Source: Paenibacillus sp. JDR-2 (GTDB lineage Bacteria; Bacillota; Bacilli; Paenibacillales; Paenibacillaceae). From it: a stretch of 64,000 nucleotides of DNA. Below, one piece after another: positions 1 through 8,609 of the stretch. The DNA lies in the NCBI RefSeq assembly GCF_000023585.1, contig NC_012914.1, positions 520,001 through 584,000 of the forward strand. Direction: 5' to 3'. How positions within the stretch are numbered: the stretch's first letter is position 1; the number at the start of each line of letters is the position of its first letter. Position numbers and translations under genes: made by a program. The notes beneath the pieces were generated by a model. That model was not told where the DNA came from. It saw only the letters and a list, made by a program, of their open reading frames with translations, and searched no databases.

Positions 1-1205
1 GCATGATCTCGGCTGCAGCCGGCTCGATGGCCGTTCTGATGCTGACGCTGGTGAAGGAGCACGGCATCGAGTATTTGTTCGCGGCAACCGTATTGACGGG
101 TATCATTCAATTCCTGATGGGCGTGTTTAAGCTGGGCAAGCTGATGCGATTTGTCCCTTCGGGCGTGCTGACAGGGTTCATCAATGCGCTGGCGATTATG
201 ATTTTCCTGTCGCAGCTGCGGTATTTCAAAGGCGAATCCTGGGTCATGTACGTGCTTGTTGCCGTAACGCTTGGCATTATCTATCTTGTTCCTCGCTTCT
301 TTAAGGCGATTCCATCGCCGCTGATTGCGGTTGTGGTGCTGACGCTTGCCGTATGGGCGTTTGGCATGGGGGATGTTACGCGAATTGGCGATATTGCACG
401 GATTGATGCTTCGCTGCCGTCGTTCCTTTTCCCGGATATACCGTTCAGCCTGGATACGCTCTGGATTATTCTCCCGTACTCCCTGTCGCTGGCGGTAGTA
501 GGTTATACGGAGACGATGCTCACGCATAACCTGCTGGATGAGATGACGGGCGAGAAGACGGATAAGAACCGGGAGATGAAAGGGCAGGGCCTTGCCAATA
601 TCGTTGCCGGATTTTTCGGCGGGATGGCGGGCTGCGCTTTGGTTGCGGAATCGGTACTTAATGTGAAAATGGGCGGGAAAAACCGCTTGTCTACTCTCGT
701 CGCGGCTTTGTTCCTCCTGCTGCTCGTCGTATTGCTCGGCGACCTGCTGTCGCTTGTGCCGATGGCTGCGCTGGTGGGCATTATGCTGATGGTATGTATT
801 GCGATCTTCGACTGGAGCTCCGTGTTCCGCATGAACCGTCTGCCGCTGGGCGAGACTGTCGTTATGCTGGTGACGGTGGGCGCCGTACTTTTGACGCATG
901 ACCTTGCGATAGGTGTTGTTGCCGGCGTGTTCGTAAGCTTTATCGGATTCGCTGTAAAAGCCTCCAAGGTTCACATTCACGACGAATGGAACGGATCAAC
1001 GCGGACGTACCGCGTGCACGGTCAGCTGTTCTTCGCCTCCGCCTCCGAGCTGGAGGAGCGAATCGAGCATGACTGCGAAGCGGAAGAGGTCCGCATCGAC
1101 CTCTCCGGCACAAAAGTATGGGATCACACGGCGAACCTCGCCGTTCGCAAGACGGTCGACCGTTTGCAAAAAAACGGCAAGCAAGTAACGGTTGTAGGCG
1201 TTTAA
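1..1205 (+). CDS. SulP family anion transporter, 5'-truncated by the window edge
   Basis: The visible 400 residues cover the later transmembrane helices of a SulP (SLC26-like) permease followed by a C-terminal STAS domain from about residue 325 (the stretch beginning VHGQLFFASASELEE). SulP proteins move sulfate, bicarbonate or other anions across the inner membrane, and the STAS domain resembles anti-sigma-factor antagonists and is thought to modulate transport. The reading frame is open to the left edge and the family normally has about 80-100 more residues at the N-terminus, so the gene begins outside the window. The substrate cannot be told from the sequence. A terminator follows 12 bases after the stop. 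Confidence 0.93.
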   Translation, partial: MISAAAGSMAVLMLTLVKEHGIEYLFAATVLTGIIQFLMGVFKLGKLMRFVPSGVLTGFINALAIMIFLSQLRYFKGESWVMYVLVAVTLGIIYLVPRFFKAIPSPLIAVVVLTLAVWAFGMGDVTRIGDIARIDASLPSFLFPDIPFSLDTLWIILPYSLSLAVVGYTETMLTHNLLDEMTGEKTDKNREMKGQGLANIVAGFFGGMAGCALVAESVLNVKMGGKNRLSTLVAALFLLLLVVLLGDLLSLVPMAALVGIMLMVCIAIFDWSSVFRMNRLPLGETVVMLVTVGAVLLTHDLAIGVVAGVFVSFIGFAVKASKVHIHDEWNGSTRTYRVHGQLFFASASELEERIEHDCEAEEVRIDLSGTKVWDHTANLAVRKTVDRLQKNGKQVTVVGV

Positions 1206-1217
1206 AATGGTTTGGAG

Positions 1218-1243
1218 AGTCGCCCTTTGGGGCGGCTTTTTTG
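1218..1243 (+). terminator. Rho-independent terminator after the SulP gene
   Basis: A stem of AGTCGCCC with GGGCGGCT (one G-U pair) and a short TTTG loop is followed by a run of six T. Confidence 0.75.
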
Positions 1244-1640
1244 TTGGGCTCGTTGTGCCCTCGTTGTGCCTTGCTCGCGCGTTCATCGTACCTTCGTTGT
1301 GCTCTCGTTATTCCCTCGTGGTACCTTCTGCGTTGTGCCTCGCTCGAGCGTTCATCTTATCTTTGTTTTGTCGTTATTGTTCGCTCGGTGCACGTTGGTC
1401 GCACCTTCGTCATGTCTTCCTCTGCGTTCCTTACTCGCACGTTGGATTTCTTCCAATAAAAACAGACCCAAAGTGTGGTTTCCGGCAGCTACGTTGGATT
1501 CTATCCACTAGAAGAGCTAGGAATGGGCTGAAATTGCCGAGATAGGCCGATTTTACTGTAGCCAATCGAATGTAACCCGAGCGATAGCCCGATAACATCC
1601 CATTTTGTAGGATGAACTCCAATGTAGCTCGCAAGCTAAG
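1244..1640. other. Gene-free stretch with degenerate pyrimidine-rich repeats
   Basis: The left half repeats variants of CTCGTTGTGCC and GCGTTCATC. The right half carries short inverted repeats of the type GTTGGAT-N-ATCCA, also seen near 62050. Open frames here lack ribosome binding sites and have repeat-driven composition, so I see no gene. Confidence 0.5.
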
Positions 1641-2348
1641 TTAAGCTTCTGTTTCATCAACGGGCAGCAGGCGGTCGAGCGGTTGATAATTTGGCAGCCA
1701 TGCCGGAGGCACATACTCTTGGGTCGGTGCGTAAACGGACTTGAGCAGCCGGGTAACGAAGTGTGCCTGCTTCTCAATAAGAATTTCCTTGATCTCCGAA
1801 GGCTTGACGGGGACTGCGTAATCGGTTCTGCGGCCAAAATCAGCAAGGGTTACAAACATCGCCGGACTCTTCCGGTAGTTACAGCTCTTTGGAAAACGGG
1901 GCGAGCTGCCCGAGTCGTATTTGGACAACCGGACAGACTCCTTGTGCTCTAGGAGCAGTTCGCTTGCTTCGAATTCGAGCACGGCAAATGCCTCGTCAGG
2001 CTCTCGCCGCATGTATGTCGTCAGCATCTTGAGGCAATCCCTTGCGGTTGGCCAGAAGAAGACATGCTTGTCTATAAAATTACGGAATTCTTCTACCGAG
2101 CAGCCCGTCTCCATCATTGCCTCGGGGATGCGAAGATGCGAATTAACCGTAATCGAGGCTCCCTCGTACGATACCACTTCTCTTGCGACCCGGCGCTCGC
2201 CAGTCGATTTGGGCAGCAAATGCTGACTCGACCAGATCGAGTCGAAGCGGGCGATACTTTGCAAATTACTTGCCCGCGTAAAATGATAAGCCGACCTTCT
2301 GCCGCTCGATTTCGTGATTAGCGCGATAGTTTGTTCTATATCGGTCAT
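1641..2348 (-). CDS. DUF7002-like hypothetical protein
   Basis: A 235-residue soluble protein. The N-terminal AYHFTRASNLQSIARF and the later HVFFWPTARDCL resemble the small DUF7002 group, whose motifs recall the DarT/ADP-ribosyltransferase fold (an H near the N-terminus, then a VFFW segment). That relationship is my inference from pattern and not a proven function. I chose the ATG at 2348 because AAGGTGG lies 5 bases before it; the upstream in-frame GTG at 2357 would overlap that ribosome binding site. The gene stands alone between the SulP terminator and a minus-strand epimerase gene. No partner antitoxin gene is visible next to it. Confidence 0.6.
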   Translation of the reverse strand: MTDIEQTIALITKSSGRRSAYHFTRASNLQSIARFDSIWSSQHLLPKSTGERRVAREVVSYEGASITVNSHLRIPEAMMETGCSVEEFRNFIDKHVFFWPTARDCLKMLTTYMRREPDEAFAVLEFEASELLLEHKESVRLSKYDSGSSPRFPKSCNYRKSPAMFVTLADFGRRTDYAVPVKPSEIKEILIEKQAHFVTRLLKSVYAPTQEYVPPAWLPNYQPLDRLLPVDETEA

Positions 2349-2452
2349 AAGCGCCACCTTCTGTTTAAACCATTCTCACGTATTATGAGGCAGAAACGCT
2401 CTCATGTATACCACTTGGCGGGAGGAAAGGCAGATACCGTGGGGAGAAGGGG

Positions 2453-2526
2453 CTAGACGATGTGCGACATCGTTAAGGTGGCGAAAAGGTAATATAGCTA
2501 GTCCCTTAACGATGCGGCGCATCCCC
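2453..2526. repeat. Large imperfect palindrome with GATG/CATCGTTAAG arms
   Basis: The sequence CGATGTGCGACATCGTTAAG is followed 25 bases later by CCTTAACGATGCGGCGCATC, so the segment is self-complementary at two scales. A close relative of the first half lies at 27183-27208. Confidence 0.5.
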
Positions 2527-2535
2527 GCTCAACAT

Positions 2536-2571
2536 AAGGAAAGGCCTTCCCCCAGGGGAAGGCCTTTCCTT
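2536..2571 (-). terminator. Strong hairpin at the end of the aldose epimerase gene
   Basis: A perfect 17-bp inverted repeat (AAGGAAAGGCCTTCCCC and its complement) sits immediately beyond the epimerase stop codon. The T-tract on the minus strand is short, so termination is likely but not textbook. Confidence 0.6.
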
Positions 2572-2574
2572 ATT

Positions 2575-3444
2575 CTATCTTTCGCAGCTGATCGTCAAGT
2601 TGCAGTTCAGTGCCTCGCCGGATTGGAGCATTACGAGCTCTTCCTGGCGGTTCAGCTCGCCGGTCATGGCCATCCATGGCTCAACGCAGACGAACGGCTT
2701 GTCCTGCACGGACCAGACTTGGACGTATTTGAAGATATCGTCATAAGTCATGCGCACGCGGGCGCCGCCGCTAACCGGGAATGCGATCTCGCGCTTCTCG
2801 GCGCCAAGCAGGGTAACGGACTCCACCATGCCGTCCAGATCCAGCTCGCCGGTGTATGGCTTCTCAACCATGTCGTTGTAGTCGAGGTAGGTAGTCGCAT
2901 CGGTCTCGTACGGAAGCTTTTTCGAATCGGCATTGAAGTAAGGGTGGAAGCCGGCATAGAACGGCATCGTTTCGCCTTCCGTCAGGTTGCGGTATTGCTG
3001 GCGGATATGAAGCTCGCCATTCACCAGCGCGTAAGTGAAGCTCACCTCGAAATCAAACGGGAAGCTTTGCTTAGTCTCTTCATTGCTCCGCAGTACAATA
3101 GTAATCGAAGCTTCGCCATCGGTACTGGTGCCGGCAACTTCCCATACGGAAGTACGGGCTACGCCATGGTTAGCCATCTCGTACGATTGGCCATTCCAAG
3201 TATATGTTTTGTTCTCGAGCTGTCCGCAGATCGGGAACAGGATCGGATTACCTCCGCGGATGTTCGCAGTTGGATGATCAAACGTTGCTTTGTCCAGGTA
3301 GAATACTTCAAGTCCGTTCAGCTGGCAGCCGATAACGATGCCGCCGCGCTCCGGGCATACCCGAATGCGGGACGAAGTGCTCTCCTCGATTAGTTCGTAA
3401 ATCTTAAACGTGTCGGTGTAGCTGGTTACTTGAAACTGGCTCAT
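2575..3444 (-). CDS. Aldose 1-epimerase family protein
   Basis: A 289-residue cytoplasmic protein of the galactose mutarotase-like superfamily. Such enzymes interconvert alpha and beta anomers of sugars or act on related substrates such as hexose-6-phosphates. Recognisable segments are the early RICPERGG-like strand, NPILFPICG, the catalytic-type histidine in GFHPYFN and the late VCVEPWMAMTGEL. The start is well supported by GGAGGG just upstream of the ATG. The gene is monocistronic: the next minus-strand gene upstream (the foldase) has its own terminator. Its substrate is not predictable from context. Confidence 0.88.
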   Translation of the reverse strand: MSQFQVTSYTDTFKIYELIEESTSSRIRVCPERGGIVIGCQLNGLEVFYLDKATFDHPTANIRGGNPILFPICGQLENKTYTWNGQSYEMANHGVARTSVWEVAGTSTDGEASITIVLRSNEETKQSFPFDFEVSFTYALVNGELHIRQQYRNLTEGETMPFYAGFHPYFNADSKKLPYETDATTYLDYNDMVEKPYTGELDLDGMVESVTLLGAEKREIAFPVSGGARVRMTYDDIFKYVQVWSVQDKPFVCVEPWMAMTGELNRQEELVMLQSGEALNCNLTISCER

Positions 3445-3467
3445 ATGGCCCTCCTATGGATCTATTT

Positions 3468-3580
3468 TTCTAAAATTCTAAGAATTTATAAGTTTTTCTT
3501 ATCATCATAGCTTAGAATTCTCCGGATTGAAACGCGCTCCGCGAAGGACGGCGATCGCCGTTTCACCTTGAACCATCATA
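3468..3580. ncRNA. Structured intergenic element, copy 1 (pair with 56947-57057)
   Basis: Two hairpins in series: AATTCTAAG pairs with CTTAGAATT around an inner ATAAG/CTTAT stem, then TGAAACG pairs with CGTTTCA. The second copy at 56947-57057 keeps both stems with at least one compensating base-pair change. It could be a 5' leader of the epimerase gene (minus strand) or an intergenic repeat; the strand is undecided. Confidence 0.45.
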
Positions 3581-3592
3581 CCATAAATAAGC

Positions 3593-3622
3593 AAAAAGGC
3601 TGTCCTCAAGGGGACAGCCTTC
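3593..3622 (-). terminator. Rho-independent terminator of the PrsA-like gene
   Basis: On the minus strand AAGGCTGTCC and GGACAGCCTT form a 10-bp stem followed by TTTTT. Confidence 0.85.
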
Positions 3623-3626
3623 CGAA

Positions 3627-4805
3627 TTATTTCGCCGTGTTGGTCGAAGCGTTGCCAGCCGCTGCACTTGCTTCAGGGCTTGCGTCTGCGCTTGCCGCAG
3701 GGGACTCTTCAGCCGCAGCAGGATCAAGCGTATTCGTGATTTTTGCTTTAGCTTTCAGGTCCGCCATCCAAGTCGAGGACAGCTCGCTTACTTTTTGCGT
3801 TACCAGCTGGTACTTGATGTCTTCTTTCTTCTCTTCCAGCGTAGGCGTTACAGCTGCTTTCTCATCGGTTTTCTTGATGATGTGGTAGCCGTAGCTTGTC
3901 TGAACAACGCCGCTCAGCTCGCCTTTTTTCAGCGCGAATGCCGCGTCTTCGAAAGCGGGCTCCATGGAGCCTTTCCCGAAGAAGTTCAGGTCGCCGCCGT
4001 TGTCTTTCGTGCCTGTATCCGTCGATTTCTCTTTCGCCAGAGTAGCGAAGTCTGCGCCGGCTTTCAGCTGCTTCAGAATGTCTTCCGCTTCTTCCTTCGT
4101 AGCTACGAGGATATGCGAAGCGCGGATTTGCTCAGGCGTCGACATGGATGCTTTGTTCGCGTCGTAGTAAGCTTTAATGTCGTCATCTGTTACTTTAACT
4201 TGCGGCTCGAGAATTTTACGGATTTTCACTTGCACTTCCGCGTCTTCGCGCAGGCTGTCAACCGTCATGCCGTATTGAGCAAGCGTTTGGTTGAACTCGT
4301 CCTCGGAACCGAACGATTTCTTGAGGTTCTCGATTTCTTTATCTACGTCTGCTTCAGTAACCGTTACTTTTGCGTCTGCCGCTGCTTGGTCGATCAGCTC
4401 TGTTGTAATCATGTTGTCCAGCGTAGACTTGCCGCCTTGTTCCACGAGGGAATCGTACAGCTTGTCCTTTGTAATTTTAGCGCCATTAACCGTTGCAACA
4501 GCTTTGTCGCCTGCGCCAAACGGTGGTTTAATCAGAACGATAATAAGCACGATGGCCAAGATAGCCGATACGGCGATCCAAGCTTTGCCGCCGCTGCGGC
4601 CGCCAGCTGCTTGCGCCGGAGTTTCGGAAGTAGGAGCTTGCTTGCGCTCTTCTTCTTCGACCTCTTCATCTTTCTCGTCTTGAAGGGCATCTACGTGTTG
4701 ATCGTCTTTGTTGTCATCTTCATAGACGTATTGTTGGTTTTCTTGCTCCGCAGCCGTGTCAAGCTCCTCATTTTCTCTTTTGTGCTGCGAGTCTTTGTTT
4801 TCCAT
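3627..4805 (-). CDS. Membrane-anchored parvulin-type peptidyl-prolyl isomerase (PrsA/SurA-like foldase)
   Basis: A 392-residue protein that should catalyse cis-trans proline isomerisation and help secreted proteins fold outside the membrane. The first ~75 residues are a very acidic cytoplasmic tail (runs of E, D, Q). A single membrane span follows (AWIAVSAILAIVLIIVLI), then a SurA-N-like helical region starting VATVNGAKITKDKL, and a parvulin domain with IRASHILVATKEEAEDIL, GGDLNFFGKGSM and YGYHIIKKTD. The C-terminus is rich in A, S, E and P. Unlike classic PrsA it has no lipobox; anchoring is by the span. The start is the ATG at 4805, ten bases after AAGGGAG, rather than the TTG two codons earlier. 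Confidence 0.9.
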   Translation of the reverse strand: MENKDSQHKRENEELDTAAEQENQQYVYEDDNKDDQHVDALQDEKDEEVEEEERKQAPTSETPAQAAGGRSGGKAWIAVSAILAIVLIIVLIKPPFGAGDKAVATVNGAKITKDKLYDSLVEQGGKSTLDNMITTELIDQAAADAKVTVTEADVDKEIENLKKSFGSEDEFNQTLAQYGMTVDSLREDAEVQVKIRKILEPQVKVTDDDIKAYYDANKASMSTPEQIRASHILVATKEEAEDILKQLKAGADFATLAKEKSTDTGTKDNGGDLNFFGKGSMEPAFEDAAFALKKGELSGVVQTSYGYHIIKKTDEKAAVTPTLEEKKEDIKYQLVTQKVSELSSTWMADLKAKAKITNTLDPAAAEESPAASADASPEASAAAGNASTNTAK

Positions 4806-4905
4806 TGTCAATAAACTCCCTTCAACAAAATGGCTCTATATTTACAATCTTCACCTACTATAACAAAACAATCGTAGAATAACCTTAATTCTAAATAAAA
4901 ATATG

Positions 4906-4931
4906 TTGCATTAAGTCGCTTTTCGTATAAT
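4906..4931 (+). promoter_or_regulatory. Possible promoter for the MHYT gene
   Basis: TATAAT at 4926-4931 is a perfect -10 box. The best -35 candidate, TTGCAT at 4906, is only 14 bases away, so the assignment is tentative. Confidence 0.35.
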
Positions 4932-5009
4932 GGTATATGTATACAATTACATTAGACTTTAGTCACATCAGGTGTGTCCGGAGAACTAGTCACGGAAGGT
5001 GGGGGACGT

Positions 5010-7061
5010 TTGGTCATATTACACGGAGAGTATAACGGCTGGGTTATTCTTCTCTCATTCATCATCGCATTATTCGTTTCGTACTCTGCCTTGAATCTGG
5101 TGTACAAAATCTCGCAGTCCAAAGGAAAGGTGCAGCTGGGCTGGATGCTCGCAGGCGCCTTTGTAATGGGCAGCGGGGTGTGGACCATGCATTTTATCGG
5201 GATGATGGCGTTTCATATCGGTATTCCTATTTCCTATAACGTTCCCATTACCTTATTGTCGATTACCGCAAGCATATGCGCGTCCTACGTTGCCTTCTAT
5301 TTAACGCTGGCAAAAGAAATTAACCGCCTTAAGCTCCTTGGGGGCGGCTTTATCATGGGTGCGGGAATTGTCGCCATGCATTACACCGGAATGGCTTCGA
5401 TGCATTCTCCCACAATGTCTATACAATATAACCCAATTATAGTTGTATTATCCGCCGTGATCGCCATCTTGGCTTCCTGCGCGGCGCTGTATTTCTTTAT
5501 TAATTTCCGGGACGGCAGCAAGGCGGTATGGTCCAAATGGGCGGCTGCCTCGCTAATGGGGCTGGCGGTCTGCGGGATGCATTACACCGGAATGGGAGCC
5601 GCGTCCTTCTGGTGCGGCGAACCGATTGCCTCCTCGTTAACGGAAAATATCCCGATTAATCTGTTTCTTCTAATAAGTGTTACCCTGGTAACCCTTCTAA
5701 TCATGCTCGTTACTTGGATTGCGATTTATCTGGACCGCACCGTGCTTGAGCGTATGGCCTACAGCGATCCGCTCACAGGCCTTGCCAACCGCCATGCGAT
5801 GAACCGGTATTTCGATCAAAAGCTGGATAAAGCCCGTTCGTACGGTTTGCTCTTCCTCGATCTCGATCAGTTCAAAATCATCAATGACACGCTGGGTCAT
5901 GATATCGGCGATTTGCTTGTACAAGCTGTCGCGAAGCGGCTTCGTTCCCATGTGAGCGAAGGGGCTCAGACCTTCCGCCTTGGAGGGGATGAATTCCTGT
6001 TGGTGACAAGAGGGATGGAGCCCTCTGAGGTGGAGAAGCTCGCCAATCGGATATTGGAGGACATACGCAAGCCGTATTTGCTGGAGGGCAATGAACTATA
6101 TATCACCGGCAGTATCGGAATCAGCTTGTCTCCGCAGCACGGGATCGAGAGATCGTCGCTCCTGATTGCGGCGGATACCGCGATGTATCAAGCGAAGCGC
6201 AGGGGCAAGAACCAATACTGCCTCTACGACGAGCAGATGGAGCGGGAGCTGCTGCGCCGGATGGAGCTGGAGAAGGATCTCCGGCTAGCCTTGCCAAGAG
6301 AGCAGTTCGTTGTTCATTATCAGCCCAAATGGGATGCGGCCGCTAACCGGGCAATCGGCGTAGAAGCGCTCCTGCGCTGGAATCATCCTCTTCTGGGCCG
6401 GATTCCTCCGGAGGAATTTATTCCGATCGCGGAGGAGACGGGACTTATCGTACCGATTACCCGATGGGTGCTGGGACAGGCCTGCCGGGATTGCTTCGAA
6501 TGGAATGAAGGCAGAGCGGAGCCGCTTAGCGTCTCGGTTAACATGTCCGTCAGCGTGTTCGACAGCAAGAATCTCGAGGATATGGTCATCTCGGCGCTCC
6601 TGCATTCCGGTCTGGATGCCCATCTCCTGGAGCTGGAGATTACGGAGACCATTGTGATGCACAACGTCGAGGATGTCATCGAGCAATTGAATCCCATTCG
6701 GGAGATGGGCGTTCAGATTTCGATGGATGATTTCGGGGCAGGTTATTCCGCGCTTGGTTCTATTGATCTGATCCCTTTCCAGACGTTAAAGATAGATAAG
6801 CTATACATGCAGCAGAGCGATTCGCCTTCGAAGCGCGCCATTATCCAGACGATTATTATATTGGCCAAGCAGCTTAATCTGGAGGTCATCGCCGAAGGAG
6901 TCGAAACGGAGCAGCAAATTGCGTTTCTGCAATCCGCGGGCTGCAGCATGATGCAGGGCTATTATTTCAGCAAGCCGATGTCGCGCGCTGATCTTGATCT
7001 TTGGTTACAGCAGTCGATGGTTATTGATAGAAGTCAAACGTCGCAGAGCTTGATCGGATAA
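5010..7061 (+). CDS. MHYT-GGDEF-EAL membrane c-di-GMP enzyme
   Basis: A 683-residue protein with an N-terminal MHYT sensor of about seven membrane helices. Its three signature repeats are MHFIGMMAFH, MHYTGMASMH and MHYTGMGAAS, a motif proposed to bind copper and sense a diatomic gas. A GGDEF domain with intact LGGDEF and an EAL domain follow. The EAL keeps EALLRW, SVNMS, LEITET, DDFG, KIDKL and AEGVET. Both c-di-GMP synthesis and degradation are therefore possible. I prefer the TTG start at 5010, six bases after GAAGGTGGGGG, over the GTG at 4974, which has no good ribosome binding site. The architecture matches Bacillus YkoW. The next gene, 25 bases on, encodes an HD-GYP protein. Confidence 0.93.
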   Translation: MVILHGEYNGWVILLSFIIALFVSYSALNLVYKISQSKGKVQLGWMLAGAFVMGSGVWTMHFIGMMAFHIGIPISYNVPITLLSITASICASYVAFYLTLAKEINRLKLLGGGFIMGAGIVAMHYTGMASMHSPTMSIQYNPIIVVLSAVIAILASCAALYFFINFRDGSKAVWSKWAAASLMGLAVCGMHYTGMGAASFWCGEPIASSLTENIPINLFLLISVTLVTLLIMLVTWIAIYLDRTVLERMAYSDPLTGLANRHAMNRYFDQKLDKARSYGLLFLDLDQFKIINDTLGHDIGDLLVQAVAKRLRSHVSEGAQTFRLGGDEFLLVTRGMEPSEVEKLANRILEDIRKPYLLEGNELYITGSIGISLSPQHGIERSSLLIAADTAMYQAKRRGKNQYCLYDEQMERELLRRMELEKDLRLALPREQFVVHYQPKWDAAANRAIGVEALLRWNHPLLGRIPPEEFIPIAEETGLIVPITRWVLGQACRDCFEWNEGRAEPLSVSVNMSVSVFDSKNLEDMVISALLHSGLDAHLLELEITETIVMHNVEDVIEQLNPIREMGVQISMDDFGAGYSALGSIDLIPFQTLKIDKLYMQQSDSPSKRAIIQTIIILAKQLNLEVIAEGVETEQQIAFLQSAGCSMMQGYYFSKPMSRADLDLWLQQSMVIDRSQTSQSLIG

Positions 7062-7086
7062 CGTATGCCAAGGAGGGCGTCAGATT

Positions 7087-8496
7087 TTGAACAGTCAGGC
7101 GAGAATCTATCTGTATCTTCTTTTATCGCTCACAGTCCCGCTTATCGTATTTATGGTCCTTCATATGAATCCCGCATGGGATTATCATCTTCATTCTCCT
7201 AACGGACATTTCTACGTGGTTAGCATAGTGTCCGGCTTGGCTTTTGCTCTTGCCATAGCGGTTGGCGTAGCTGCAATCCGGCTTCGCAATTTAAAAATCA
7301 GCTTTTTATCGTTGTCCTTCGTATCTTTAGCGGCGTTATTCCTTGTTCATGGATTGTCGACTCCGCGAGAGGCTTACCATACGACGGCCCTGCCAAGCAA
7401 TGCGGCTCAAATGAGCATTTTGCTCGCGGTGATGTGGCTATGGCTGTCTTCGATGTCCTCGGACCGCCGCATAATCAGCTGGCTGTCGACGCATCAGCGC
7501 TGGCTGCTCCCGATCTGGACGGCATCGATTGCGGTGATTTGCGCGCTGCTATGGCTCTTCTCCGACCAGATGTCCTGGCTTCAAATGAAGCAGGGTCCAA
7601 TCAAATGGACGGCAACCTTGCTTATTATCGGTTTGAACGGATGGACGATGTATCGATATCTGGAGACGTATCTGTCTACAAGATTTCCGCTGCAGCTGGC
7701 GATTGTATACAGCTCGGGATGGATGATTGCCGCGCAGTTCATTAATGTAATGGGCAAAATGTGGATGTTAAGCTGGTGGATCTACCACTTGCTGCTGCTG
7801 GCTTCCATTAGCGCCATGATTATTGGCATTTATTATCAGTACCGCAGCTCCGGCTCCTATACGATGTCGCTCAAGCAGCTGTTCCAGAATGATCCAAAGG
7901 AATGGATTCACACCTATATGTCGCCGGCGGTTCGCGAGCTTATCCGGACGACGGAAACACGCGACGCTTATACGGCGGGCCATAATTACCGCGTTGCGTT
8001 GTACGCGATACAGCTTGGAGAAGAGCTGGGACTGAATTCCGACCAGCTTCGGGCTATTGCGCAGGGCGGCATCGTGCATGATATCGGGAAGCTGATCGTT
8101 CCGGACAACATCCTGAATAAGCCGGGAAAGCTGACGCCGGAAGAGCGGGACATTATCGAAAAACATCCGGTGACCGGGTTCAACCTATGCCGTCGGTTAG
8201 GCTTTATGCAGGAGGAGCTGGCCGTTATCCGCTCCCATCATGAGCGTTGGGACGGAAGCGGCTATCCGGATGCGCTGAGCGGGGACAACATTCCTCTGCT
8301 GGCCCGCGTAACGGCCGTTGCGGATGTATATGATGCCTTGACATCCTCCCGTTCCTACCGCGCAGCCTTGTCGCATGAGGAAGCGATGACGATAATTTTG
8401 AAGGAGCGGGGAAAGCATTTTGACCCGTTATGCGTCGATGCGTTGGTGCGGATTGCGGGCGAGAAGGGCTGGGCCTTTAAAGCGTCGGCAAGCTGA
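7087..8496 (+). CDS. Membrane HD-GYP domain protein (probable c-di-GMP phosphodiesterase)
   Basis: A 469-residue protein with about seven hydrophobic helices in the first 255 residues and a C-terminal HD-GYP domain. Visible motifs are HNYRVALYA, the metal-binding HDIGKLIVPDNIL, HHERWDGSGYP and ADVYDALTSSR, all characteristic of active HD-GYP hydrolases that linearise c-di-GMP to pGpG or GMP. The start is a TTG preceded by AAGGAGGGCG. It follows the MHYT-GGDEF-EAL gene by 25 bases and is almost certainly cotranscribed with it, giving a paired membrane module for c-di-GMP turnover. No signal peptide or known periplasmic sensor domain is evident, so the signal is unknown. Confidence 0.9.
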   Translation: MNSQARIYLYLLLSLTVPLIVFMVLHMNPAWDYHLHSPNGHFYVVSIVSGLAFALAIAVGVAAIRLRNLKISFLSLSFVSLAALFLVHGLSTPREAYHTTALPSNAAQMSILLAVMWLWLSSMSSDRRIISWLSTHQRWLLPIWTASIAVICALLWLFSDQMSWLQMKQGPIKWTATLLIIGLNGWTMYRYLETYLSTRFPLQLAIVYSSGWMIAAQFINVMGKMWMLSWWIYHLLLLASISAMIIGIYYQYRSSGSYTMSLKQLFQNDPKEWIHTYMSPAVRELIRTTETRDAYTAGHNYRVALYAIQLGEELGLNSDQLRAIAQGGIVHDIGKLIVPDNILNKPGKLTPEERDIIEKHPVTGFNLCRRLGFMQEELAVIRSHHERWDGSGYPDALSGDNIPLLARVTAVADVYDALTSSRSYRAALSHEEAMTIILKERGKHFDPLCVDALVRIAGEKGWAFKASAS

Positions 8497-8609
8497 TTGT
8501 TTATGCGGAAGGCTTAGGCGTATAGCCCGGGTTTATTTCCGTAGACGGCAGGTGTATGATAGAGGTGCATTACATAGAGAACTTTTTCAGAAGGGATGGA
8601 AAAGAAGAA

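Noticed and set aside
1118..1545. Cys/Leu/Arg-rich small proteins after the SulP gene
   Set aside because: Three overlapping frames are open because of a low-complexity TCG/TTG-rich repeat; they begin inside the SulP gene or its terminator.
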